Assembly (NCBI RefSeq): GCF_000708715.2
Contig: NZ_JENB01000009.1
Span: forward strand, 119,688-183,687
Direction: 5' to 3'
DNA: 64,000 nucleotides
From: Pseudomonas putida W15Oct28
GTDB taxonomy: Bacteria; Pseudomonadota; Gammaproteobacteria; Pseudomonadales; Pseudomonadaceae
A program made the translations under genes and the position numbers. How positions within the stretch are numbered: the stretch's first letter is position 1; each line of letters starts with the position of its first letter. Of this stretch, positions 22,734-31,900 are shown piece after piece. The notes below the pieces were generated by a model that was not told where the DNA came from, ran no database searches, and saw nothing but the letters and a program-made list of their open reading frames with translations.

Positions 22734-24596
22734 TCAGCCAGCCTTGGCCTGGGTATTGGCCACAGCCTTCTTCGCAGGCTCGGATTTGGCTGTCGCCTTC
22801 TTGGTCTCGGCAGGCTTGTGCGCTGGTTTGTGCGCTGGTTTGTGCGCGGGCGCATGCTTGGCCGGGGCGGCCTTGGTTGCCGCAGGCTTGGCTGCCGCTT
22901 CCTTGACCACAGGTGCGGGTGCTACCGGGGCCGGCGCGGCTTGTGGAGCAGGCACAGGTGCTGGCGCCACTTCCTCGGCCTTGGCGATTGGCTCAGCCTT
23001 CACCTCTGGCGTTTGCGCCCCGCCAAACAGGCGCTTGAAGAAGCCTGGCTTGTCCTGCCTGGCCTCATCGACCTTCTTCGGCTCGGCTTTGACAGGTGCT
23101 TTTTCAACCTTGTCGGACGAACCACCAAACATATTGGAGAAGAACCCGCCCTTGCTGTCCTTGGCCGCCGCCGCACCTGCTGCTGCCGCAACCGGCACCG
23201 CCTTGGCGGGGTCGAACGACTTGCCGGCCAACAGGTCCTGTGCCTGGCTGGCCGCACGCTGGCCACTGCGCAGGGCGCCTTCCAGGGTGCCCGGGTACAG
23301 GGCGTCGGTATGCTCACCGGCAAAGGTGATGCGCTGCACCGGGCGCTCCCACAGGCGCCAGTATTTGCTGATCTGCCCCGGGCCATAGGCCAGGTAGGCG
23401 CCGCCGGTACCGGCGTCAGTGCTGTAGCGCTTGACCTCGTAACCGGTGAAGGCACCACGGGCCTGCGGATAGAACGCATGCAGGCGGATCAGCACCTGGT
23501 CGACCATCTGCTTGTCGCCGAACGCCTGCAGCAGGCGGGCGTTGTCGCCGGAAAGGTTGATCACCACGTTGGCGCCGCCCTTGAGCGCCGGCTCGATCCA
23601 CAGCATGCCGAGGCCGGCGTTACTGAAGATTTCGCCCGACATGCGCGCGCGGCTTTCCCACACGGGCTTCTTGAACTTGAGCATCAGCTGGTCGCGCCAG
23701 CCATAGTTGGTGCCTTTGAGCGCCGCCACGTGCTGGTTGTCCAGGCCCGGGGTCATCTGGATCTTGGCCAGGGCACGCAGCGGTACGGCCATTACTAGGT
23801 AATCTGCCTGGTAGCCGACGCTGCCGACTTTAACCGTTACGCCATCCTTGTCCTGGACGATGGCGGTGACCGGCGAGCTGGTCTTGATGGTCTTCAGTTG
23901 CTTGACGAAGGCCTGGGCCAGCACCGGGCTGCCGCCGGGCAGGCGCGCGGCACGCAGGTCGCGGTCGCTGACGCCACGGTACACGCGGTTCTGCTGGGCG
24001 AAATACAGCAGCGACAGGCGCGACGGCTCATCGTAACGGGTGCGGATCTGCTGGTTGACCAGCTGACGGGCGGTGGCCGGCAGTTGCAGTTTGTCCAGCC
24101 AGGTGGAGACGTTGATCTGGTCGAGGGCGAACAGCGTGCTGGTTGCCTGCGGGTTCAGCGGGTCATCGATCGAACGGGCCAGGTCATCGAGGGTTTTCTC
24201 GTAGCGCTTGAGCGCTTCGGCGGTAGCAGGTTGCTTGGTGGCCAGGTCGGTAGCGCTGAAATACTCACCGTCGATCAGGTAACCGGGGGTACGCACGAAC
24301 TCCGGGGCCGGCAGTGTTTCAAGCTTGAAACGGTCAAGGTACTGGTTGAGCACCGGCTGCGCCTTGGCATTGCCGATCCACTCGCTGGTGGCCAGGCCCG
24401 AACGCCCGCCCATGCCCGACTTGGCCTCCAGCAGGGTCACCTGCCAGCCTTTGTTCTGCAGCTCGTAGGCTGCCGTCAGGCCTGCCAGGCCGCCACCCAC
24501 GACAATCGCCGTGGGCGTCTTGTCCTTTGCCAGCGCGGCGCCGCTGGAGACACCAATCAATACCAACGCGCACAGGCGCACCCAAGCAGCAGCCAT
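22734..24596 (-). CDS. Exported flavin-containing amine oxidase with repetitive Ala/Pro/Lys tail
   Basis: A 620-residue protein. Signal peptide MAAAWVRLCALVLIGVSSGA ends at AALA. The FAD-binding VVGGGLAGLTAAYELQNKGW (about residue 32) and LLEAKSGMGGRSG are typical of monoamine-oxidase-like flavoproteins, and FAGEHTDALYPGTLEGALRSG is the C-terminal FAD contact (about residue 420). After about residue 465 the protein turns unusual: GGFFSNMFGG and PGFFKRLFGG repeat as short amphipathic modules, followed by about 100 residues of Ala/Pro/Lys with three AHKP repeats. Substrate unknown. A Tat export signal is not evident; the signal looks Sec-like. Confidence 0.88.
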   Translation of the reverse strand: MAAAWVRLCALVLIGVSSGAALAKDKTPTAIVVGGGLAGLTAAYELQNKGWQVTLLEAKSGMGGRSGLATSEWIGNAKAQPVLNQYLDRFKLETLPAPEFVRTPGYLIDGEYFSATDLATKQPATAEALKRYEKTLDDLARSIDDPLNPQATSTLFALDQINVSTWLDKLQLPATARQLVNQQIRTRYDEPSRLSLLYFAQQNRVYRGVSDRDLRAARLPGGSPVLAQAFVKQLKTIKTSSPVTAIVQDKDGVTVKVGSVGYQADYLVMAVPLRALAKIQMTPGLDNQHVAALKGTNYGWRDQLMLKFKKPVWESRARMSGEIFSNAGLGMLWIEPALKGGANVVINLSGDNARLLQAFGDKQMVDQVLIRLHAFYPQARGAFTGYEVKRYSTDAGTGGAYLAYGPGQISKYWRLWERPVQRITFAGEHTDALYPGTLEGALRSGQRAASQAQDLLAGKSFDPAKAVPVAAAAGAAAAKDSKGGFFSNMFGGSSDKVEKAPVKAEPKKVDEARQDKPGFFKRLFGGAQTPEVKAEPIAKAEEVAPAPVPAPQAAPAPVAPAPVVKEAAAKPAATKAAPAKHAPAHKPAHKPAHKPAETKKATAKSEPAKKAVANTQAKAG

Positions 24597-24807
24597 GTCG
24601 GCGAACTCCGAGTCAGGGGTTACAGAAACAGGGAGAGGCAGGAATGCCCCGAGAGATATGCGTTAAGAATACGTCAGGTCCGACCACCCTGCCAGCGCAG
24701 TGACATCAAGTCCTTTTGGCAACTGACATTTTTGCCAGTAGCCATGTCACACGGCGGCAGGCGAAGCTGGCGAAACTGGCCAGAAGCCCCGCCAGGAGGG
24801 CAAGCGC

Positions 24808-25299
24808 ATGATCTTCGAGGAGCACTTCCAACACGTCGAACGGCAGTATCTGTGGCACAAGCAGACGCTTCATACGGCCTCTGGCCTGGCTATCCGCTCC
24901 AACAGCACCTCATGGACCGGCTTTCATGAAGCCTTCAAGGGTGAAGACGGTACCGAGCTGGTCATCGGTGAACACAGCGATGTGGAAATCGTCTTTGCCC
25001 AGGAAGTCGAGTGCCTGCGCCTGGAATACTACGTGGTCAGCGACTTTCTCTGCGACGACCTGCACATGCTGCTCGATGCCGAAAAGATAGATTACGACCT
25101 GGCCGCCCCGATCCCGCGCAACTTCTACTGGCTTACCGTGGAAGGCAGCGGTTTTCGCGACCTGCGCCCGGGCCCCATCGCCACACACCCCTACCACCAG
25201 TTGATCGACGGCCCCTTCCGCCGCCTGACCATCTCCACTTCGCAGGCCGGTACCGTGCACATCCGGCGGCTCGAATGGACCGGCACCCACCGCCATTGA
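24808..25299 (+). CDS. Conserved hypothetical protein upstream of bioA
   Basis: A 163-residue acidic cytosolic protein with no signal peptide or membrane helix. I do not recognise a named family. It is rich in aromatic residues (HVERQYLWHKQTLHTASGL, PRNFYWLTVEGSGFRDLRPG) and ends in beta-like TVHIRRLEWTGTHRH. A strong Shine-Dalgarno GGAGG precedes the ATG. The bioA start is 80 bp downstream in the same direction, so the two may share a transcript. A biotin-related role is only a guess. Confidence 0.7.
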   Translation: MIFEEHFQHVERQYLWHKQTLHTASGLAIRSNSTSWTGFHEAFKGEDGTELVIGEHSDVEIVFAQEVECLRLEYYVVSDFLCDDLHMLLDAEKIDYDLAAPIPRNFYWLTVEGSGFRDLRPGPIATHPYHQLIDGPFRRLTISTSQAGTVHIRRLEWTGTHRH

Positions 25300-25378
25300 A
25301 AGGCAGCGGTTGTCCTGCCTTGCGGCATTGCTTAGGCTTACGCGGTCGAACCACGCCGCAAAGCCAGGAGAAGTGCCC

Positions 25379-26785
25379 ATGGGCCTCAACGATCAGTGGA
25401 TGCAACGCGACCTCAAGGTCCTGTGGCACCCCTGCACCCAGATGAAAGACCACGAGCAGCTGCCGCTGATCCCGATCAAGCGCGGCGAAGGCGTGTGGCT
25501 GGAGGACTTCGAAGGCAAGCGCTACCTGGACGCGGTGAGCAGCTGGTGGGTCAATGTGTTCGGCCACTCCAACCCGCGCATCAACCAGCGCATCAAGGAC
25601 CAGGTCGACCAGCTGGAGCACGTGATCCTGGCCGGTTTCAGCCACCAGCCGGTGATCGAGCTGTCCGAGCGCCTGGTGGCCATGACCCCGGCCGGGCTCG
25701 ACCGGGTGTTCTACGCCGACAACGGCTCGTCGTGCATCGAAGTGGCGCTGAAGATGAGCTTCCACTACTGGCAGAACGTCGGCCAGCCGGGCAAGAAGCG
25801 CTTCGTCACCCTGACCAACAGCTACCACGGCGAAACCATCGCCGCCATGTCGGTAGGTGATGTGCCCCTGTTCACCGAAACCTACAAGGCGTTGCTGCTG
25901 GATACCATCAAGGTGCCTAGCCCCGACTGCTACCTGCGCCCCGAGGGCATGAGCTGGGAAGAGCACTCGCGCAACATGTTCGCCGCCATGGAGCAGACCC
26001 TGGCCGAGCACCACGCCTCGATCAGCGCCGTGATCGTCGAGCCGCTGATCCAGGGTGCTGGCGGCATGCGCATGTACCACCCGGTGTACCTCAAGCTGCT
26101 GCGCGAGGCCTGCGACCGCTACGACGTGCACCTGATCCACGACGAGATCGCCGTGGGCTTTGGCCGCACCGGCACGATGTTCGCCTGCGAACAGGCCGGC
26201 ATCCGCCCGGACTTCCTGTGCCTGTCCAAGGCCCTGACCGGTGGCTACCTGCCGCTGGCCGCCTGCCTGACCACCGACAAGGTGTACCAGGCGTTCTATG
26301 ACGACTACCCGACCCTGCGCGCGTTCCTGCACTCGCACAGCTACACCGGCAACCCGCTGGCGTGCGCTGCGGCGCTGGCGACCCTGGACATCTTCGAACA
26401 GGACAACGTGATCGAAGCCAACAAGGCCCTGGCCACGCGCATGGCCACTGCCACTGCACACCTGGCCGATCATGCTCACGTTGCCGAAATCCGCCAGACC
26501 GGTATGGCCCTGGCCATCGAGATGGTCAAGGACAAGGCTGGCAAGGTGGCCTACCCCTGGCAGGAGCGGCGTGGCCTGAAGGTGTTCGAGCACGCCCTGA
26601 CCCGCGGCGCCCTGCTGCGCCCGCTGGGCAGCGTGGTGTACTTCCTGCCGCCGTACGTGATCACCCCGGAGCAGATCGACTTCCTGGCCGAGGTGGCCAG
26701 CGAAGGCATCGACATCGCTACCCGCGACAGCGTCAGCGTTGCCGTGCCGGCCAACTTCCACCCCGACTTCCGCGACCCGGGCTAA
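25379..26785 (+). CDS. bioA: Adenosylmethionine-8-amino-7-oxononanoate aminotransferase
   Basis: A 468-residue, PLP-dependent class III aminotransferase. BioA uses SAM as amino donor to make 7,8-diaminopelargonate in biotin synthesis. Evidence: WHPCTQMKDHEQLPLIPIKR and the YLDAVSSWWVNVFGHSNPR start typical of BioA, the NSYHGETIAAMSVGD block, HLIHDEIAVGFGRTGTMFAC with the PLP-ring Asp, and CLSKALTGGYLPLAACLTT with the Schiff-base Lys (about residue 284). The other bio genes are not in the window. The ATG at 25379 follows an AGGAG; the frame starts earlier at 25310. Confidence 0.94.
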   Translation: MGLNDQWMQRDLKVLWHPCTQMKDHEQLPLIPIKRGEGVWLEDFEGKRYLDAVSSWWVNVFGHSNPRINQRIKDQVDQLEHVILAGFSHQPVIELSERLVAMTPAGLDRVFYADNGSSCIEVALKMSFHYWQNVGQPGKKRFVTLTNSYHGETIAAMSVGDVPLFTETYKALLLDTIKVPSPDCYLRPEGMSWEEHSRNMFAAMEQTLAEHHASISAVIVEPLIQGAGGMRMYHPVYLKLLREACDRYDVHLIHDEIAVGFGRTGTMFACEQAGIRPDFLCLSKALTGGYLPLAACLTTDKVYQAFYDDYPTLRAFLHSHSYTGNPLACAAALATLDIFEQDNVIEANKALATRMATATAHLADHAHVAEIRQTGMALAIEMVKDKAGKVAYPWQERRGLKVFEHALTRGALLRPLGSVVYFLPPYVITPEQIDFLAEVASEGIDIATRDSVSVAVPANFHPDFRDPG

Positions 26786-26811
26786 GCCCAGCTGTTCGCC
26801 ACACCACTTTC

Positions 26812-26900
26812 CCTGTGGGAGCGGGCGTGCCCGCGAACAAGGGCGAAGCCCTTGCCAGGCACCGCGGCGCCTGATTCGCGGGCATGCCCGCTCCCACAGG
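26812..26900. repeat. REP inverted pair
   Basis: CCTGTGGGAGCGGGCGTGCC and its complement (one mismatch) lie 38 bp apart between bioA and rsmE. The inner sequence GGGCGAAGCCC is a further small palindrome. Confidence 0.9.
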
Positions 26901-26932
26901 GGATCTGTGTCTCTCTTTTATCGAGCAAACCC

Positions 26933-27652
26933 ATGAGACTGTCCCGCTTCTTCATCGACGCCCCCCTGAGCATTGGCGAGCACGACCTGCCCGAAGCCCA
27001 GGCCCACTACATCGGCCGCGTACTGCGCATGGCCCCCGGCGACGCCGTGCAGCTGTTCGACGGCAGCGGCCAGGAATACCTTGGCCAGTTGCTTGAAGTG
27101 GGCAAGAAAACCGTCCGCGTCAGCCTCGACCAGGCCCTTGCCGGCCAGGCCGATTCACCGCTGCACGTGCACCTCGGCCAGGGCCTGTCCCGTGGCGAGC
27201 GCATGGATTGGGCGATCCAGAAAGCCACCGAGCTTGGCGCCAATGAAATCACCCCGATCGTCAGCGAACGCTGCGAAGTGCGTCTGAAAGACGAACGCGC
27301 CGACAAGCGCCTGGCCCACTGGCGCCAGGTGGCGATCAGCGCCTGCGAACAATGCGGCCGCTCTACCTTGCCGGTCATCCACCCACCCGTGACCCTGGCC
27401 GAATGGCTGGCGGGCACCCAGGCTGACCTGAAACTGGTGCTGCACCCGGTGGCCGAGCCGCTTACCAGCCACGACAAACCTGCGACCCTGGCCTTCCTGA
27501 TCGGCCCCGAAGGCGGCCTGAGCGACGCCGAAGTCGAGCAGGCCAAAGCGTCTGGCTTCCACGCCGCCCGCCTCGGTCCACGCGTGCTGCGCACCGAGAC
27601 TGCGCCAGTGGTGGCGCTGTCGGTGGCACAGCAACTGTGGGGCGATTTCTAA
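26933..27652 (+). CDS. rsmE: 16S rRNA m3U1498 methyltransferase
   Basis: A 239-residue SPOUT-type methyltransferase. N-terminal PUA-like part: MRLSRFFIDAPLSIGEHDLP and YIGRVLRMAPGDAVQLFDGS. Catalytic part: HLGQGLSRGERMDWAIQKAT, CEQCGRSTLP, and the trefoil-knot SAM site FLIGPEGGLSDAEVEQAK ending GPRVLRTETAPVVAL. It methylates U1498 in the 30S decoding region. The ATG at 26933 is chosen because the residues before it derive from the REP. Its stop abuts the stop of the convergent hemolysin III gene with no gap. A second, more divergent family member starts at 63420. Confidence 0.95.
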   Translation: MRLSRFFIDAPLSIGEHDLPEAQAHYIGRVLRMAPGDAVQLFDGSGQEYLGQLLEVGKKTVRVSLDQALAGQADSPLHVHLGQGLSRGERMDWAIQKATELGANEITPIVSERCEVRLKDERADKRLAHWRQVAISACEQCGRSTLPVIHPPVTLAEWLAGTQADLKLVLHPVAEPLTSHDKPATLAFLIGPEGGLSDAEVEQAKASGFHAARLGPRVLRTETAPVVALSVAQQLWGDF

Positions 27653-28270
27653 CTAGCGCACGTAGAACGACACCGCCACGAAGTGCAGCAGGCTGCCGGC
27701 AATCACGAACAGGTGCCAGATGCCGTGCCCGTGGCGCAAACGGCTGTCTAGCGCGAAGAAGATGATGCCCACGGTGTAGAACACCCCGCCGGCGGCCAAC
27801 CAGGCAAAGCCGGCGATGCCCAGTGAGCGCAGCAACGGCTTCACTGCCACCAGCACGATCCAGCCCATTACCGCGTAGATGATGATGGACAGGACCCGCG
27901 CCTCGGAGCGCGGCTTGATCTCCTGCAGCATGCCGATCACCGCCAGCCCCCAGACCACGCCGAACAGGCTCCAACCCCAGGGGCCGCGCAGGCTGACCAG
28001 GCAGAATGGTGTGTAGCTACCGGCGATCAGCAGGTAGATCGACAGGTGATCGAGCTTGCGCATGATCACCTTCGCCCGCCCGCGGGTGCTGTGGTACAGG
28101 GTGGAGATGCTGTACAGCAACAGCAGCGTGCCGCCGTAGATGGAAAAACTGACGATCTTCCACGGGTCGCCTTGCAGGCCCGCGACCACGATCAGCCAGA
28201 TGGCACCGATACAGGCCAGGACAGCACCGACCAGGTGGGTCCAGGCGTTGAAGCGTTCACCGTAATACAT
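27653..28270 (-). CDS. Hemolysin III family (YqfA-like) membrane protein
   Basis: A 205-residue inner-membrane protein with seven hydrophobic helices. The family metal-site motifs are seen: NAWTHLVGAVLA near the start, STLYHSTRGRAKVIMRKLDH after helix 2, and GHGIWHLFVIAGSLLHFVAV near the end. These His/Asp residues belong to the CREST/PAQR-like superfamily. The molecular role in bacteria is unclear, and haemolysis is not implied. The start at 28270 (MYYGERFNAWTH) is the family N-terminus; the longer frame crosses a REP. Confidence 0.9.
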   Translation of the reverse strand: MYYGERFNAWTHLVGAVLACIGAIWLIVVAGLQGDPWKIVSFSIYGGTLLLLYSISTLYHSTRGRAKVIMRKLDHLSIYLLIAGSYTPFCLVSLRGPWGWSLFGVVWGLAVIGMLQEIKPRSEARVLSIIIYAVMGWIVLVAVKPLLRSLGIAGFAWLAAGGVFYTVGIIFFALDSRLRHGHGIWHLFVIAGSLLHFVAVSFYVR

Positions 28271-28320
28271 GCAAACACAGACCTCCTTAGGTGGGCTGGG
28301 TTCCTGATGTGATGCTGATG

Positions 28321-28412
28321 GCCTCTTCGCGGGCAAGCCCGCTCCCACAGGTAATGCACAGGACCCAAGGTCAGTGGTGTACCTGTGGGAGCGGGCTTGC
28401 CCGCGAAGAGGC
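28321..28412. repeat. REP inverted pair with perfect 33-bp arms
   Basis: GCCTCTTCGCGGGCAAGCCC extended to 33 bp is mirrored exactly across a 26-bp loop, between the hemolysin III gene and the end of chpC. Confidence 0.92.
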
Positions 28413-28428
28413 CCGCACAGGCATCATC

Positions 28429-28902
28429 CTACCCAAGGTCAGGTTGCAGATCCGCGTCACGCACCAGCCTTTCCAGTGCAACCAGGTCCGGCACCCGTGC
28501 CACCTGCTCGCCCACCTGCACCGCCGCCAGCTCCAGGCGACCCAGCGCCACATCCACATAATTCAGCTGGCTATCGAGCTTGCACGAGCGCGGGATGTCC
28601 TGCAGCAACAGCGCCAGGTAGCGCAGGCCGGTATCACCCAGCGCATTGAGCACCACCACCCGAGCCCGCTCACCGCACGGCGTCTCCCCCCCGCACGCGG
28701 CCTCGAAGCCGATCAGCGGCAGGCGCTGTTGGCGCCAGTCGATCCAGCCCAGGTGCCAGGCAGGCTCACCGCGCTGGCACAGCGGATTGCGCTGGCCGCT
28801 CAGCTCGGCCACCGCCACGTTGGGCAGCACAAGCGTACGGTCGCCCAACGGCAGCAACAGCCCGGTCAGGCTGCTGCGCTGGCCGGAGATCAGTTCAAGC
28901 AT
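28429..28902 (-). CDS. chpC: CheW-like adaptor ChpC of the Pil-Chp system
   Basis: A 157-residue CheW-domain protein. LLLPLGDRTLVLPNVAVAEL and HLGWIDWRQQRLPLIGFEAA are the usual CheW strands (the second mimics the W-R/G-x2-LP-L/V pattern). As in P. aeruginosa, ChpC is a second adaptor that can link extra chemoreceptors to ChpA. The ATG at 28902 overlaps the end of chpA by 8 bp, showing translational coupling as last gene of the operon. Frames before 28902 lie inside chpA. Confidence 0.85.
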   Translation of the reverse strand: MLELISGQRSSLTGLLLPLGDRTLVLPNVAVAELSGQRNPLCQRGEPAWHLGWIDWRQQRLPLIGFEAACGGETPCGERARVVVLNALGDTGLRYLALLLQDIPRSCKLDSQLNYVDVALGRLELAAVQVGEQVARVPDLVALERLVRDADLQPDLG

Positions 28903-31900
28903 GGGTCTGGCTCCAGTGGGCAATGCTCTGCAACAGCAGCGACTCCTGATACGGCTTGCCCAGGTATTCGTTGACGCCGATGGCCATGGCACGGTCGCGA
29001 TGCTTCTGCCCGGTGCGCGAGGTGATCATGATGATTGGCAGGTCCTTCAGCCGCTCGTCACGGCGAATGCGTGTGGCCACCTCGAAGCCGTCCATGCGTG
29101 GCATTTCGATGTCGAGCAGCAACACGTCGGGGCGGTGTTCTGCCAGCAGGGCCATGGCATCGACCCCGTCCTTGGCCGTCAGCACGCTCATGCCGTGGCG
29201 CTCCAGCAAGCGGCTGGTGACTTTGCGCACGGTCACCGAATCATCCACCACCATCACCAGCAACGCCCGCCGCGGCGCCGGCCCCAGCAGTTGGCGCTGG
29301 GTGCCGCCGCCGGGCAAGCGGGCCAGGCGCCGCTGCTGGCCGCGCAACTGGCCAAGCAGGTCGAGAATCAGCACCACCCGGCCATCGCCCAGCAACGTCG
29401 CCCCCGACAACCCGGCAACCGCAGCAAACTGTGGCCCCAGGCTCTTCACCACAATCTCGCGGCTGGGCGACAGGCTGTCGGCCTGGATGGCGAACGACTG
29501 CTCCTTGGAATGCACCAGCAGCACCGGCAACGGCACGCTCTGCCCCAGCAGCGCGGGGCGCGGCAGGCCTTGCAGCAACTCGCCCAGGTAGCGCAGCTCG
29601 TACTCGTGCCCGGCGTAGACATAGCGGGGCGTATCCAACTGATAACACGCCGCCAGCTCTGCCGGCGGCACACGGACGATGCCCTCGATGGTGTTGAGCG
29701 GGATGGCGTATTGCTCTTCGCCCAGGTGCACCATCAGCACACGGTTGATCGATACGGTGAACGGCAGGCGGATCAAGAAGCGCGCGCCCTTGCCCTGGGC
29801 CGACTCGATGCTCATCGCGCCACCCAGTTGCTTGACCTCCTCGTGCACCACATCCATGCCCAGGCCGCGCCCGGAAATCTGGGTGATCTTCTCGGCGGTG
29901 GAAAAGCCCGGGCGCAGGATGAACTGCAGGATCTCGTGATCGCTGAGGTTCGCCTGCGGGTCCAGCAGGCCGCGCTTGATGGCCTTGCGCCGCACTGCGT
30001 CCAGTGGCACGCCGGCACCGTCATCGGTCATTTCGATAACGATATCGGCACCTTCGTGCAGCAAATTCAGGTGGATCGTGCCCTGCTCCGGTTTGCCGGC
30101 AGCCAGGCGCGCTTCGCGGCTTTCCAGGCCATGGTCGACGGCGTTGCGCAGCATGTGCTCCAGCGGCGCCACCATACGTTCGAGCACACTGCGGTCCAGT
30201 TCGCCTTCGGCGTTGCCGACCACCAGTTCCACCTGCTTGCCCAGCTCGCTGGCCACCTGCCGCACCACACGCTGCAGGCGGGGTACCAGGCGTTCAAAGG
30301 GCACCATCAGGGTGGCGGTCAGGCCTTCCTGCAACTGGCTGTTCACCCGCGCCTGCTGCTGCAGCAGGCTGTAGGCCTCCTGGGCACGCTGGGCCAGGGT
30401 TTCCTTCAGGTCGAGCAAGTCCGAGGCAGACTCGAACAAGGCCCGCGACAGTTGCTGCAACTGCGAGTGGCGGTCCATCTCCAGGGGGTCGAAGTCGTCA
30501 TAGGCATCGCTTTCGAACGGCTGACGGCTGGAGATCCGCCCCTGGGTCTCGATGTCCAGGCGCAGCAACTGGTCGCGCATGCGCTCCAGGGTGGTTTCCA
30601 TCTCGTTGAGGGTGAACTGCGCATCGTTGACCTGCTGCTCGATGCGCCCGCGAATGATCGAGTGTTCGCCGGCCAGGTTGCCCAGGTCATCGAGCAACTC
30701 GGCATCAACCTTGACCATGTCGCCTGGCGCGCGCTCTGGCGCTGCCGCTGGCAAATCGCTGGCGGCGGCTTCCACCGGCCCCTGGCCGGCTGCACTGTCG
30801 GTCAGGGCTGCGCTGCTGAAGTTACGGATATAGTCGATCAGCGCTGTGGCGGCATGCAGCGGCTGCCCCAGGCGCACGGCATCGAGCATGTGCGCCAGGC
30901 GGTCATGGCAGTTCTGCAGCAAGGCGAACAGTGGCGGGCTCGGCGGCAAACGCCCGGCAGCCAGCAGCTCGTAAAGAAACTCCAGTTCGTGGGCCAGGTC
31001 ACCGATCGGGGCAATTTCGACCATGCGCGCCACGCCCTTGAGGGTGTGCAGGTCGCGCATCAGGTTGTCCACCTCGACGCTGCTGCGCGGGTCGGCCTGC
31101 CAGCGCGCCAGGGATGCGGCAGCGCTCTCGACGATGTCCGAGCTTTCTTCGAGGAACACTTCCAGCAGCTCTTCGCCGGGGCTTTCCGGCTCTTCAGGCA
31201 GTGGCTCGCCCACCTCTGGCAGCAACGTGTCATGCGACAGCCCCAGGGTACCGGTCAGGTCCATGTCCGGGTGCAGCGGTGTAACCGTGTCGATGCCCAC
31301 CAGGCCGGTGGCATCCGGTGCCAAGGCCTCGTCCAGCAGGTTGCGCAGGCTGTCGACAAGCTCTGGCCGTGACGCGATATCCTGCCCGGCCGCCACTTCG
31401 TCGAGCATGTCCAGCAGGGCTTCATGGGCGCGCTGCGCCTGGGCGAAAAAGCGTGCATCGGCAGGCAGGCTGCCCTCTTCTACCGCGCCGTACAGGTCCA
31501 GCAAGGCCTCGCACACTTCATCCATTTGCCACAAGTCAGCCAGGTGCGCGGCGTGGCCCAGTGTGGTCAGCTGGTCGAGCAAGGTATCCAGTGCGTCACG
31601 CTGGCCAGGCTGCTGCTGCCAGCGCGATAGCAAGGACTCGGCATCGAGCAGAATGTCCATGGCCTGGGCCAGGAAACTGGCAACCAACTGCGGGTCACGC
31701 TTGCTGCGCCGGGCATGCTGCGGGTCGTCATGCAGGCTGGCCAGGCGGCCATCTACTGCCTGGCCAACCGCTTCGATCAGTTCTGCAGCGCCTGGGATGG
31801 CTGCCAGCGGCGTGCTGTCGAGTTGCGCCAGGCCCAGATGGAACAGCGAGCGCGCGGCTTCCAGCCATTCGATCTCGGCCATTTGCAGTGGCAGTTGATG

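Noticed and set aside
22840..22880. Short tandem repeat (GCTGGTTTGTG-like units) resembling a CRISPR or VNTR
   Set aside because: It is the AHKP coding repeat of the amine oxidase tail, with no spacers of CRISPR type.
28646..31372. 908-codon plus-strand frame opposite chpA
   Set aside because: Complement of the Leu/Ala/Glu-rich ChpA; His/Gln/Arg-rich with no motif.
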